This document shows positions 1 through 7,364 of a stretch of 64,000 nt of DNA, in pieces; the first letter of the stretch is position 1, and the number at the start of each line of letters is the position of its first letter. The notes beneath the pieces were generated by a model that saw nothing but the letters and a program-made list of their open reading frames with translations, did not search any database and was not told the DNA's origin. The position numbers were made by a program, and so were the translations under genes. Source of the stretch: Desulfocapsa sp. (GTDB taxonomy: Bacteria > Desulfobacterota > Desulfobulbia > Desulfobulbales > Desulfocapsaceae); assembly GCA_022712895.1 (NCBI GenBank), contig JAFLJS010000005.1, positions 1-64,000 on the forward strand. Direction: 5' to 3'.

Positions 1-4
1 TCAT
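1..4 (-). CDS. start codon of a gene running off the left edge
   Basis: The reverse strand reads AGGAGG, a 5-base spacer and ATG ending at base 2, so a minus-strand gene begins here and continues outside the window. The ribosome site is near-perfect and the orientation matches the small genes to its right. Nothing can be said about the product. Confidence 0.5.
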
Positions 5-132
5 GGTATCCTCCTGAGATTAGGTTTAAGATAAACACTGGTGTGTTATCTATTTCCATAATCGGCTAGGATGATACAATATTTCAATAATTTATTTGCG
101 CTGGTGTTGTTTTGCTTCCGCGTAGCGGCTCC

Positions 133-203
133 GTCCAACAACTAAGTTAACCAGCCAGCCAGCCATTTCGGCAATTAACTTTTTGCGTTGTAAATTGTTG
201 AAT
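133..203 (-). repeat. attC-like imperfect palindrome (candidate 1)
   Basis: On the minus strand the segment ends in GTTGGAC, which fits the integron R' core GTTRRRY. The plus strand ends in GTTGAAT, which also fits. Inside, AAGTTAA pairs with TTAACTT and GCC with GGC, with AGCC repeated three times in the loop region. It lies just downstream of the decayed lipoprotein gene and upstream of the gene entering the left edge, where a cassette recombination site would sit. Core-box matches are short, so chance resemblance is possible. Confidence 0.3.
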
Positions 204-232
204 CTAGATCAAGATTTTTGTGTCCTATAAAT

Positions 233-649
233 TTAGGTCTTCACGCAGTCTTTATTAAAATAGTGATCATTGAGAACAGGAAGATCTAAAACAAGTCTTG
301 TGCCTTTTGTTTCAGAAATTATGGCATTTTTCCTGAACCAATTTCCGATATAGTCAGTTTTACCAGATTCATCACCCACATAAATTTTCTCTCTGTCAAT
401 AGTACCAATAGAACTTAAAGGTGCATTTATATTGTTGTCAACACCATTGGCTTATTGTTGATCTACAGGCGGTTTCCCACTAGGAAGAATAAAATCTTCC
501 TGCATATCCATAATTCTGATGCCATACTTGGTTGGTATTTGTTTTTAGCGATTCTCCTTCAGAATATGGAGTGCAAGACGATAAAGAAGAAAATATTAAA
601 AAGGGATAATAAATTGTAACAGGCTGAATATTCGAATTTGAATATTCAT
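233..649 (-). pseudogene. decayed lipoprotein gene
   Basis: Conceptual translation on the minus strand gives a start at 649 and a hydrophobic leader that needs a one-base frame change (near a T run) to reach a lipobox-like LSSC and SEGESLKTN. A second frame change leads to IRIMDMQEDFILPSGKPP, followed by an in-frame TAA. The same frame then continues coherently (IGTIDREKIYVGDESGK, RLVLDLPVLNDHYF) to a stop at 233. Two frameshifts and an internal stop argue for a relic rather than sequencing error. I do not recognise the family. No good ribosome site is visible. Confidence 0.6.
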
Positions 650-832
650 TTTAACTAATTTAGTGAAGATCGTAGTGAGAGTTACAGCAACCAACTTGGA
701 ATAACTTGAATCATTTATAGCAGAATAGACCTCAGTAAAATACGCTTCTCGTCTTCGGGTGAACACCTCAGGAGGTATGATTATATTTCCGTATTTTCAG
801 CTAGATGTTCGTTTTTTAGAGAGGATTTTTTT

Positions 833-1285
833 TTACAGTGTAATCTCTTCCTTGCTTAACTCCATGATGCCTTTCCAAGCAGCATCGGGCTGCCAAAAAT
901 CGAAAATCGATGATTTTGCTTCTTGTGTAGAAATGCCGCGCAATAGTTTGAGATATTGGTACATAAATGCTGAAACTCTGTAATTTGCGGCACAATGTGC
1001 CCACACTTTTTCACCTTTGAAGCATTCCATTATCTTGAAAAATAGCTTTAGATGTTCAATTGCTGGAGCCTCAAAGGGAACTGGGAGGTGGAAATACGAC
1101 ATTCCTAAAGTTGTAACAATATTACCTTCATTTGCTATAGCATCATCTGAATTGTGCATTGCAAGATTGATTACAGCTTTATGGCTACTTTTAGCAATTA
1201 GAGTAAATTCACCCTCTAAAGGCTGCCCAGACGTTGCGATAGTATCTGTTAACTGAACGAAGTTGTATATTTCCTCTATACCCAT
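833..1285 (-). CDS. protein tyrosine phosphatase-like protein (C-x4-R type)
   Basis: A 150-residue cytoplasmic protein. The core is VWAHCAANYRVSAF around residues 94-107: a hydrophobic strand followed by His97-Cys98 and Arg103, the layout of a cysteine-dependent phosphatase P-loop. The spacing is C-x4-R (Cys98, Arg103) rather than the classical C-x5-R. I recall a bacterial 'protein tyrosine phosphatase family' with this HC-x2-N-x-RVSAF signature. The N-terminal part (DTIATSGQP) resembles the start of dual-specificity/beta-lactamase-hydrolase-like phosphatases. The substrate is unknown and no neighbour hints at it. It lies in the small-gene accessory strip. Confidence 0.75.
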   Translation of the reverse strand: MGIEEIYNFVQLTDTIATSGQPLEGEFTLIAKSSHKAVINLAMHNSDDAIANEGNIVTTLGMSYFHLPVPFEAPAIEHLKLFFKIMECFKGEKVWAHCAANYRVSAFMYQYLKLLRGISTQEAKSSIFDFWQPDAAWKGIMELSKEEITL

Positions 1286-1300
1286 TTTGTTTTTAACCTG

Positions 1301-1581
1301 TCACATAGCATTGTTGTAGCATTCCACTCCATTATATATAGACTGGCTTAGATAAGATATTTCAAGAATTACAATATTGTCTACTGCGAGAAATGAACCA
1401 TGAACTTCACGGGGTGACCTACTTGTATAAAAATCAGGCTCCAGCCAAATATTAAAGCTTCATCAAACAAACGACCCCAAACTGCAAATACTTCCTTCAG
1501 CACCTTCGATAGGTTCCCAGTCGGCATAATGTCTGCCAACCAATGGATATCGTTGCCGTGCCACGATACTCAACCGTATTT
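1301..1581 (-). pseudogene. decayed gene fragment, family unrecognised
   Basis: This 348-base gap between two genes is not empty. One minus-strand frame reads RYPLVGRHYADWEPIEGAEG, then hits two adjacent stops, then continues as NIWLEPDFYTSRSPREVHG and AVDNIVILEISYLSQS to a stop at 1301. The protein-like composition on both sides of the stops suggests the 3' half of a broken gene. No start codon or ribosome site is visible upstream, where the frame is closed by TAA. I cannot name the family. Confidence 0.45.
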
Positions 1582-1633
1582 ATACAGTTGTTACATGAAT
1601 TGGTTACATATTGGTGCGATCTTCAGCAGGTTC

Positions 1634-2065
1634 TTATGTATTTAACTTATCTAAAGGTAATATTCTGTATTTTAAGTTATTAAAGTATTCGAATCCAAGC
1701 GACTCCCAAAAATCATCCCCCCATAGGTTACCAGAATTAACCAATACTCCTATCTTGGTGATTTTCTCTTCTTTCAAAGAGTTAATGACATTTTCAACCA
1801 GTTTCCCTCCAATACCCCTGCCCCTATAATTTTCGTTTACCACAGTATGATAAATGAAACCTTTTCGACCATCATGCCCACATAGAATTCCACCGATAAC
1901 ATTTCCATCAATTCTACAGATAAAATTATTATTTGGGTTTCTTTTCAAAAATCTTTCAATACTTTCTTTTGAGTCATCAATAGCCCTTAATGTTAACTCA
2001 TTTGTATTGGACCAAATCAGATGAATTTCGTCATAATCTTCAATTTTCATTTTTTCAATAATCAT
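1634..2065 (-). CDS. GNAT family N-acetyltransferase
   Basis: A 143-residue protein with the full GNAT layout: an N-terminal strand-helix (MIIEKMKIEDYDEIHLIW), a central strand (NVIGGILCGHDGRKGFIYHTVVNENYRG), and the acetyl-CoA pyrophosphate loop RGRGIGGKLVEN around residues 81-92 (the R-x2-G-x-G/A pattern). The C-terminal NSGNLWGDDFWESLGF motif is typical of small acetyltransferases. The acceptor cannot be predicted; these enzymes acetylate antibiotics, amino acids or protein N-termini. It stands alone between a decayed gene and a small membrane protein, a common setting for cassette-borne GNATs. Confidence 0.85.
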   Translation of the reverse strand: MIIEKMKIEDYDEIHLIWSNTNELTLRAIDDSKESIERFLKRNPNNNFICRIDGNVIGGILCGHDGRKGFIYHTVVNENYRGRGIGGKLVENVINSLKEEKITKIGVLVNSGNLWGDDFWESLGFEYFNNLKYRILPLDKLNT

Positions 2066-2294
2066 GACTTAATATCTCATCTTATCGATGTCACAATTGC
2101 GGCTGCAACAATTTCCATATAACGTTTCAGCTCAGGGAGAGGTGGAATTGTGCAGCAGCATCTTTCTCTTTATTTTTGTGGTAGTTACAGCTAGTTAATG
2201 ACACTTGAAAGGAAAAACCTAATTCCCCACTTCCGTCAGTTGGGGTGAGTTCAGGTTAAGGGCTCCACTAGTTACGAAGCTGAACATCTCAAGA

Positions 2295-2555
2295 TTACAA
2301 ATTCCCACCGGCCACCAAAAGCATAACCCCAAAAACCCCCACAAGAAATCCAACAATACACAAAACTGTATAAAGCCCTTTATCTGCTTCATGAGTACAC
2401 GATAGCTCTATATTTTCAAATTCAACCACTCCATCTGAAGAACGATTCTCCAATTCATACTTTTTTAAAACAGCAGTTTTTTTTCGAGCATCGATAATCA
2501 TAAAAATACTAACTGCTACTAATATAGTTCCTAGCAAGAGTGCTGGTATAGACAT
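2295..2555 (-). CDS. small two-helix membrane protein, function unknown
   Basis: An 86-residue protein with a membrane segment at about residues 3-22 (ALLLGTILVAVSIFMIID), a basic linker (ARKKTAVLKKYELENRSSDG), a short polar region containing one cysteine, and a second membrane segment at about 62-83. Positive charge after the first helix predicts that the linker faces the cytoplasm. I do not recognise a family. Upstream and downstream gaps are AT-rich, and no operon partner overlaps it. Confidence 0.5.
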   Translation of the reverse strand: MSIPALLLGTILVAVSIFMIIDARKKTAVLKKYELENRSSDGVVEFENIELSCTHEADKGLYTVLCIVGFLVGVFGVMLLVAGGNL

Positions 2556-2622
2556 ATATATCCTATCCTGGTTTAGTTTATCAACGTTAAAAGGTTGCGA
2601 TGGTTATGGGTCAATAAATGAA

Positions 2623-2838
2623 TTAATTATATCGTTTGTAAACTGTCGAGACAGAATATAAGGTTATTGGTATGGAAAAAGATAGACCAAAAAGCCAAAT
2701 GGGCAATCTATATTTTGATATTTTGGGAGTGTATTTAACAAACGCAATTTCAATAAATGAACCCACAAAACAGAGAATATTTGCGAGAACAAAACTGACA
2801 ATATTTTCTAGCTTAATACCTGTCTCCCTTGCCCACAA
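2623..2838 (-). CDS. putative small membrane protein
   Basis: A 71-residue reading frame with two hydrophobic stretches, at about residues 11-33 (NIVSFVLANILCFVGSFIEIAF) and 45-64 (LPIWLFGLSFSIPITLYSVS), separated by a basic loop (KYTPKISKYR). Same orientation as its neighbours. Support is only the membrane-protein-like composition and position. A plus-strand frame covers much of the same bases but lacks protein-like features. It could also be a truncated relic. Confidence 0.35.
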   Translation of the reverse strand: MWARETGIKLENIVSFVLANILCFVGSFIEIAFVKYTPKISKYRLPIWLFGLSFSIPITLYSVSTVYKRYN

Positions 2839-2899
2839 GAGAATTACCTATCAAAAGAACTATCTTCATTGAGCGACAATTATGCAAAGTGTCAGGCTT

Positions 2900-2960
2900 G
2901 CCCAACAAATGATTCAGATTATGGTTAGTAACTAACACATTCTAATCTTAGATGTTGGGC
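2900..2960 (-). repeat. attC-like imperfect palindrome (candidate 2)
   Basis: The segment opens with GCCCAAC and closes with GTTGGGC, exact fits to integron core boxes RYYYAAC and GTTRRRY. Inner arms resemble each other imperfectly (GATTCAGATTATG against AAGATTAGAATG), and the centre GTTAG-TAA-CTAAC is a perfect small hairpin. It lies 7 bases past the stop of the azoreductase gene, the place an attC site takes in a gene cassette. The 61-base length is within the attC range. No integrase gene is in view. Confidence 0.45.
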
Positions 2961-2967
2961 TTAAATA

Positions 2968-3594
2968 CTACAAATGTTTTGCAAAAACTATTGCCTGGTC
3001 TTTTGATCCGGAAATGGTTTGCTCTTTAGAATCTGAGTCTGTTAACGTTGGCTCCACCAGTATGGTTTTGATGTCTTGAAACCCAATAAAACCTAGCAAT
3101 AACTCCATATATGTTTTTTGAAAGTCCATTGTAGCAGTTTCAACACTACTATATTCCCCACCACGTGCATATATCACTGTGATTGGTTTTCCAGTAACAA
3201 GCCCTTCATACCCTGTTTCCGGATAAAAATTAAAAGTAAGACCAGGCTGAGTAATCACATCAATAAAGTGCTTTAGCTTATATGGTATAGAAAAATTCCA
3301 CATAGGAATGCTAAACAAATAGCTATCAGCATCCTTAAATAGATCGACTATTTTTGAAATTTCATCCCATGCCTTAGCTTCTTCGTTTGTCGGATTTTCT
3401 CCGTGTAGTACCTTGTACTTAGCATTAATGTGATTCCCGTCAAATTCTGGTAATTTAAAATCCCATAAATCCAGAGTCTTTACTTCATTCTTAGGATCTG
3501 CATCCTGGAATGCGCCAATAAATGCTTGTGCAACTTGAATAGAAGCTGACCTATCTTTTCTTGGTGATGATTCTAAATAAAATAATTTACTCAT
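2968..3594 (-). CDS. azoR: FMN-dependent NADH-azoreductase
   Basis: A 208-residue flavodoxin-fold quinone/azo reductase that moves two electrons from NADH to quinones or azo compounds through bound FMN in the cytosol. The N-terminus MSKLFYLESSPRKDRSAS is the phosphate-binding loop; MWNFSIPYKLKHFIDVI around residues 98-114 is the AzoR flavin-contact segment, and YARGGEY around 146-152 is the second FMN loop. Length is normal for AzoR (about 200). The start has AAAGGAG eight bases upstream. A candidate attC site follows the stop, so this may be a mobile-cassette gene. NAD(P)H-quinone reductases of the same fold are the alternative. Confidence 0.88.
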   Translation of the reverse strand: MSKLFYLESSPRKDRSASIQVAQAFIGAFQDADPKNEVKTLDLWDFKLPEFDGNHINAKYKVLHGENPTNEEAKAWDEISKIVDLFKDADSYLFSIPMWNFSIPYKLKHFIDVITQPGLTFNFYPETGYEGLVTGKPITVIYARGGEYSSVETATMDFQKTYMELLLGFIGFQDIKTILVEPTLTDSDSKEQTISGSKDQAIVFAKHL

Positions 3595-3783
3595 TTTGAT
3601 CTCCTTTGGTTTTTTGTTGGATTTTTACAGCCAAACACCAAACTCATTTATTTACAGGTAATGACAAAATTGGGAAAAGTAAATAATGTTTATAATAGTA
3701 ATTACTAAGTGCCGTGATATCTTGGCTTTTTGCTTACAAATAGTAAATCGAACCGAAATAATTTCTTTTACAACCCTTTCACC

Positions 3784-3848
3784 TTCGATAAACTCGTAAA
3801 AACCCCAGAAACAGGATGGGGTTGTAAAAAACTTCATCTGCTTCGTTA
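3784..3848 (-). terminator. terminator hairpin inside a dispersed repeat (copy A)
   Basis: On the minus strand CCCCA...TGGGG followed by TTTTTA forms an intrinsic terminator just past the lipoprotein stop, which lies at the repeat edge. About 50 bases match, almost base for base, the right part of the repeat at 23831-23990 in opposite orientation (shared core CCCCAGAAACAGGATGGGG). The adjoining CTTCATCTGCTTCGTTA also recurs there. Confidence 0.65.
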
Positions 3849-4835
3849 TAAATTCCACCCCCAATAACGGAGAAATCTCGGAAAATCTCCCATGTCCGAC
3901 TCTGCTCTACGCCAAAATTTAAGGCTCGTATAAAAAACAGTTCCTGTTTCATTCTTGTCACCCAGAGCTTTATCTTCCCCGATATACCAGTCAAAAGCCC
4001 ACCAGCTCATAAAAAGCCTCTCAAGTGGTTTGCTGCTGTTTCTCACTAAACCTTTTCTTATGCCTTCTTTCTCAAAAAAAGAGACTTCCCCATCTTCATG
4101 CGCAAGATGCCACAATTTCTCCATGGGAAAAATATCCATGGTCTGTCGATTGTGATATGCTTGAAGTTTTGCAACTGGTTGAAGACTCACATCAATAACC
4201 CGGTGGCTGCCTTTTTCAATCAAGAACACAAGTCGTCTGCCATCGTCCATTGAAGCCCCTTCAAGAATTGCAGGCAAGTTTTTACCAAAGACTATCTGTC
4301 GTTTTTCAGGCCAGTCTCGAGGAAAAGCACTCTTTTTGAGTTTATCTGTTGCTATGAAAGCAAGATAACAACCACAGGTATGGACAGTGGTGATTAAGAC
4401 AATTTCATCCTTATCATTTACGGTAAAAATGACAAGTAACCCTACATTTTTTCCAGCTGTAAGGTGATAATCTCCAGGGAGAAATGGTACTTTCTCAAAA
4501 TGAATACGATAGATGAAATTTTGGTACACAGTGTCCGTTATCTGAAAGTTTTGAATGGCTGCATAGACTGCTCCCCTTGAGCCATCGACATATACCTCCT
4601 CGGTACCGTCGGCGTGGAGTCGGACTCGAGGGGTGCCAATTGGATTGTATGACTTTGAAGGTTCCTGGAGGAAGAATGATGGTGTTAATGTCTCAAGCCT
4701 GTTTTGCCCTGATTCATCTGAGCCTTCCTGGAGTAAATAGGAATTAAAATATCCAGGAGGCGTCGCAGGGGCACAAGCAGTTAGGGATACGGCCAGTATA
4801 CAAAGAAGAAAAAGGGAGAGAAAAGATCTGTACAT
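3846..4835 (-). CDS. predicted lipoprotein, function unknown
   Basis: A 329-residue exported protein. The first 20 residues form a lipoprotein signal (hydrophobic LSLFLLCILAVSLTAC, with lipobox L-T-A-C and Cys20 as lipidation site), so it should sit on the outer or inner membrane facing the periplasm. The remainder is beta-rich (VRLHADGTEEVYVDGS, GLLVIFTVNDKDEIVLITTVHTCGCY) and has no motif I recognise. A CGC motif near residue 153 may bind metal or form a disulfide. It starts one base after the DUF2156 gene with a good ribosome site (AAAGGGAG), so the two form an operon ended by the hairpin at 3784-3848. Confidence 0.7.
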   Translation of the reverse strand: MYRSFLSLFLLCILAVSLTACAPATPPGYFNSYLLQEGSDESGQNRLETLTPSFFLQEPSKSYNPIGTPRVRLHADGTEEVYVDGSRGAVYAAIQNFQITDTVYQNFIYRIHFEKVPFLPGDYHLTAGKNVGLLVIFTVNDKDEIVLITTVHTCGCYLAFIATDKLKKSAFPRDWPEKRQIVFGKNLPAILEGASMDDGRRLVFLIEKGSHRVIDVSLQPVAKLQAYHNRQTMDIFPMEKLWHLAHEDGEVSFFEKEGIRKGLVRNSSKPLERLFMSWWAFDWYIGEDKALGDKNETGTVFYTSLKFWRRAESDMGDFPRFLRYWGWNL

Positions 4836-4836
4836 C

Positions 4837-5703
4837 TTATCTCCCTTTACTTTTAACAGCTCGATACTTCTTCACAAAAGCCACAGGGTTATAACTGAGT
4901 TTTGCTTTTCGCATACCCGAAGCCCCTAAGTCCTGCTCCCTATTAATAGTTATATATTTTTCCGGTAAGATTGAGGCAAAGGCCTGATTGACAAATTGCC
5001 AGAGCCCCTTAAAATCCTGTACCGCTTTTTCAAAATGTATTACGAATGTCTCGCCACATGCAAGCTCCTCACCCAACGAGTACGCTACTGGCTTTCCATA
5101 CACATAATAAAGTCCACCGCAGAGCTGTAACTGTTCTGCTTTCTCAAGAGCTTCCTTTGCAGCTTCATAATCTCCCGGATCTTCTCGTCCGTTCTTCCAT
5201 TGTTCAAGAATATCCAACGCATCTTCAACATGCCTCTCTAAAAGAGGTTCTCCTGTATATGGATATGAACTCAAAAAAGCTTTGATAAGATTACGTTTCT
5301 TATGGAACTTCCCACTTGTCAACTCTGCCATATCCTTTCGAAGATAGAGGTAATCAAAATTATCACGATCTTCGTAGGTGCAATACCCAATATCACGTAG
5401 ATATCTGGCTTGATCTACGGATAGACATTTCAAATTCCCATATAAATCAAAGAGCTTTTCGACGGTGGTGCTTGAAGGGAATCCAAATGGGAGCATAAAG
5501 AAAGAATCCCCTTGATCTTCGCCTGTAATGACTATCAGGTCTGACTCCACAGTGGTAATTTTGTATTTATGTGTTTTACGGAAAAGATACAGGTTAGAAA
5601 AGGTAAATTCAGAAAGACCTTCAGGCAATTTTTGCAGCAACGGATGCAAATAAGGGCGCATTGTCATTTGTATTGCAGATGTTTGCGGGTAATGTGGAAT
5701 CAT
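4837..5703 (-). CDS. DUF2156 (GNAT-like, phosphatidylglycerol lysyltransferase C-domain-like) protein
   Basis: A 288-residue soluble protein with the pattern of DUF2156: an N-terminal GNAT half (SEFTFSNLYLFRKTHKYKI, FFMLPFGFPS), a central signature YLRKDMAELTSGKFHKKRNLI around residues 120-140, and a C-terminal GNAT half ending in INREQDLGASGMRKAKLSYNP, the typical 'N-x-EQDLG' motif. Relatives use aminoacyl-tRNA to modify lipids or act as uncharacterised acyltransferases. It lacks the membrane helices of MprF, so it is a stand-alone domain. First gene of a two-gene unit with the lipoprotein; GGGAGATACAA precedes ATG. Confidence 0.8.
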   Translation of the reverse strand: MIPHYPQTSAIQMTMRPYLHPLLQKLPEGLSEFTFSNLYLFRKTHKYKITTVESDLIVITGEDQGDSFFMLPFGFPSSTTVEKLFDLYGNLKCLSVDQARYLRDIGYCTYEDRDNFDYLYLRKDMAELTSGKFHKKRNLIKAFLSSYPYTGEPLLERHVEDALDILEQWKNGREDPGDYEAAKEALEKAEQLQLCGGLYYVYGKPVAYSLGEELACGETFVIHFEKAVQDFKGLWQFVNQAFASILPEKYITINREQDLGASGMRKAKLSYNPVAFVKKYRAVKSKGR

Positions 5704-5896
5704 TTGTATCTCCCTAGCTGGTCATTGGTGAGTCCAGCCGATTGCCTGTTATACGCCAGATTACGATGGGCCTGGTAACATGGACTCCCGGTTATAACTA
5801 AGAACAGGAACAGGAGCTGTCTTTCACGGACAAATCAAGAAGTTGCAGCCGAAATAAATGGCATGTTTAATGTACTATTTTCCTTTGAGGCAACAT

Positions 5897-7183
5897 CTAT
5901 TTATTGAGGAAATATTCTCTTGTACCTTGTTGCGTTATGGCTCCAGCAATGCGATTAACTCCCTGCAGGTAGGCCGCAGTACGAAGAGAAATCCTTTTTT
6001 CATCGGCAAGATCAAAAATAGCCCTTGCCTCCCTGGTGATACATTTTTCAAGACGTGCATTCACTTTTTCCTCCACCCAGTAATACCCTGCCCTATTCTG
6101 CACCCATTCAAAATAACTTACCGTTACACCACCAGCATTGGCCAGGACATCGGGCAAGACAACAACACCATTTTTCTCCAAGATTGCATCCGCTTCTGAA
6201 GTCACAGGGCCATTTGCTATTTCAAGGACTATCTGTGCCATTATATTCCCTGCATTATCCTTATCTATCTGATTTTCCAGCGCAGCTACCACCAATATGT
6301 CCACATCCAGTTCTAGCAATTCCTGACTGCTTATCTTCTGATAATGTTGCAGGTCACAGACTGACCCGTCACAATAGAGCATCGTACCCAGATCATGATG
6401 TTCCTGCTTATGCTGCATGACTTTTTGAGGCTCTAAACCCTTTTTTGAATAAATAGCTCCCTTGGAGTCAGCAATTCCTACAATATTAAATCCTACCCTG
6501 TGAGCCAATCGAGCAAAATGATATCCAGCATTACCAAAACCCTGGACGGCCACAGTAAGATTTTGCGGCTGAAGTTTTTTCCGGTCAAGCCACTGCTGCA
6601 AGACGTGCAAGGCACCCCTTCCCGTTGCATATTCTCTACCAAGTGAGCCATTCAGGTGCACAGGCTTGCCTGTGATGACTCCGGGTAATTGTTGTCGTTT
6701 GATCTGGGTGTATTCATCTGCCATCCAGCCCATGATGGTGGCATTCGTGTACACATCTGGAGCAAGAATATCTCTTTTCGGCCCGATGATATCGGCAATC
6801 CCTCTAATATAACTTCTTGAAAGCCGCTCAAGTTCAAGCCTGGACAAGTCCTTTGGATTGACACAGATTCCCCCCTTCGCACCACCAAAAGGAAGATTCA
6901 TCACTGCACACTTAATGGTCATCCAAAAACTGAGGGATGTGATTTCGTCCAATGAAACATCGGGATGATAACGAATCCCTCCCTTTGTGGGGCCACGAGT
7001 ATCATTGAATTGCACTCGATAGCCTGTAAAAATTTTCAGGCGGCCATCATCCATTCTTACGGGAAGACTAACACAAAGCGACAACTTAGGATGTTTAAAT
7101 GTTTCTTCCACGTCATCGGTCAACTCAGTATATTTGAAAACGTCAACCAGTCTCTTTTGAGCATCTGCAAAGATAGAATTCAT
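5897..7183 (-). CDS. gdhA: Glu/Leu/Phe/Val dehydrogenase (glutamate dehydrogenase)
   Basis: A 428-residue enzyme of the NAD(P)-dependent amino-acid dehydrogenase family, converting glutamate to 2-oxoglutarate and ammonia. The N-domain has RGPTKGGIRYHP around residues 64-75 and PFGGAKGGICVNPKDLS around 98-114 with the catalytic lysine, followed by a Rossmann domain with VAVQGFGNAGYHFA around 208-221. The C-terminal segment PDVLANAGGVTVSYFEWVQN is also diagnostic. Length is as expected for the hexameric class. It is monocistronic. Leucine or phenylalanine dehydrogenase activity is the alternative, but those are usually shorter. Confidence 0.93.
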   Translation of the reverse strand: MNSIFADAQKRLVDVFKYTELTDDVEETFKHPKLSLCVSLPVRMDDGRLKIFTGYRVQFNDTRGPTKGGIRYHPDVSLDEITSLSFWMTIKCAVMNLPFGGAKGGICVNPKDLSRLELERLSRSYIRGIADIIGPKRDILAPDVYTNATIMGWMADEYTQIKRQQLPGVITGKPVHLNGSLGREYATGRGALHVLQQWLDRKKLQPQNLTVAVQGFGNAGYHFARLAHRVGFNIVGIADSKGAIYSKKGLEPQKVMQHKQEHHDLGTMLYCDGSVCDLQHYQKISSQELLELDVDILVVAALENQIDKDNAGNIMAQIVLEIANGPVTSEADAILEKNGVVVLPDVLANAGGVTVSYFEWVQNRAGYYWVEEKVNARLEKCITREARAIFDLADEKRISLRTAAYLQGVNRIAGAITQQGTREYFLNK

Positions 7184-7364
7184 GGTCTCTTTTACCTCAC
7201 GAAGAAAATACTATTCAAATAACTCTATTCTCTTACCCATCTTTTTTCAGAACAGAAAACACAGCCACTTGACCAGTGTCACATTGTATCCATTCCTTAA
7301 AAGAATAATCATTTGCAATAAAATTTCAAAAAGAATATTTGAAGAGGTGCAGCGAGAGATTAGC

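Noticed and set aside
150-175. AGCC repeated units as a possible CRISPR or tandem repeat
   Set aside because: Only three four-base units; no repeat-spacer structure. Better explained as part of the attC-like loop.
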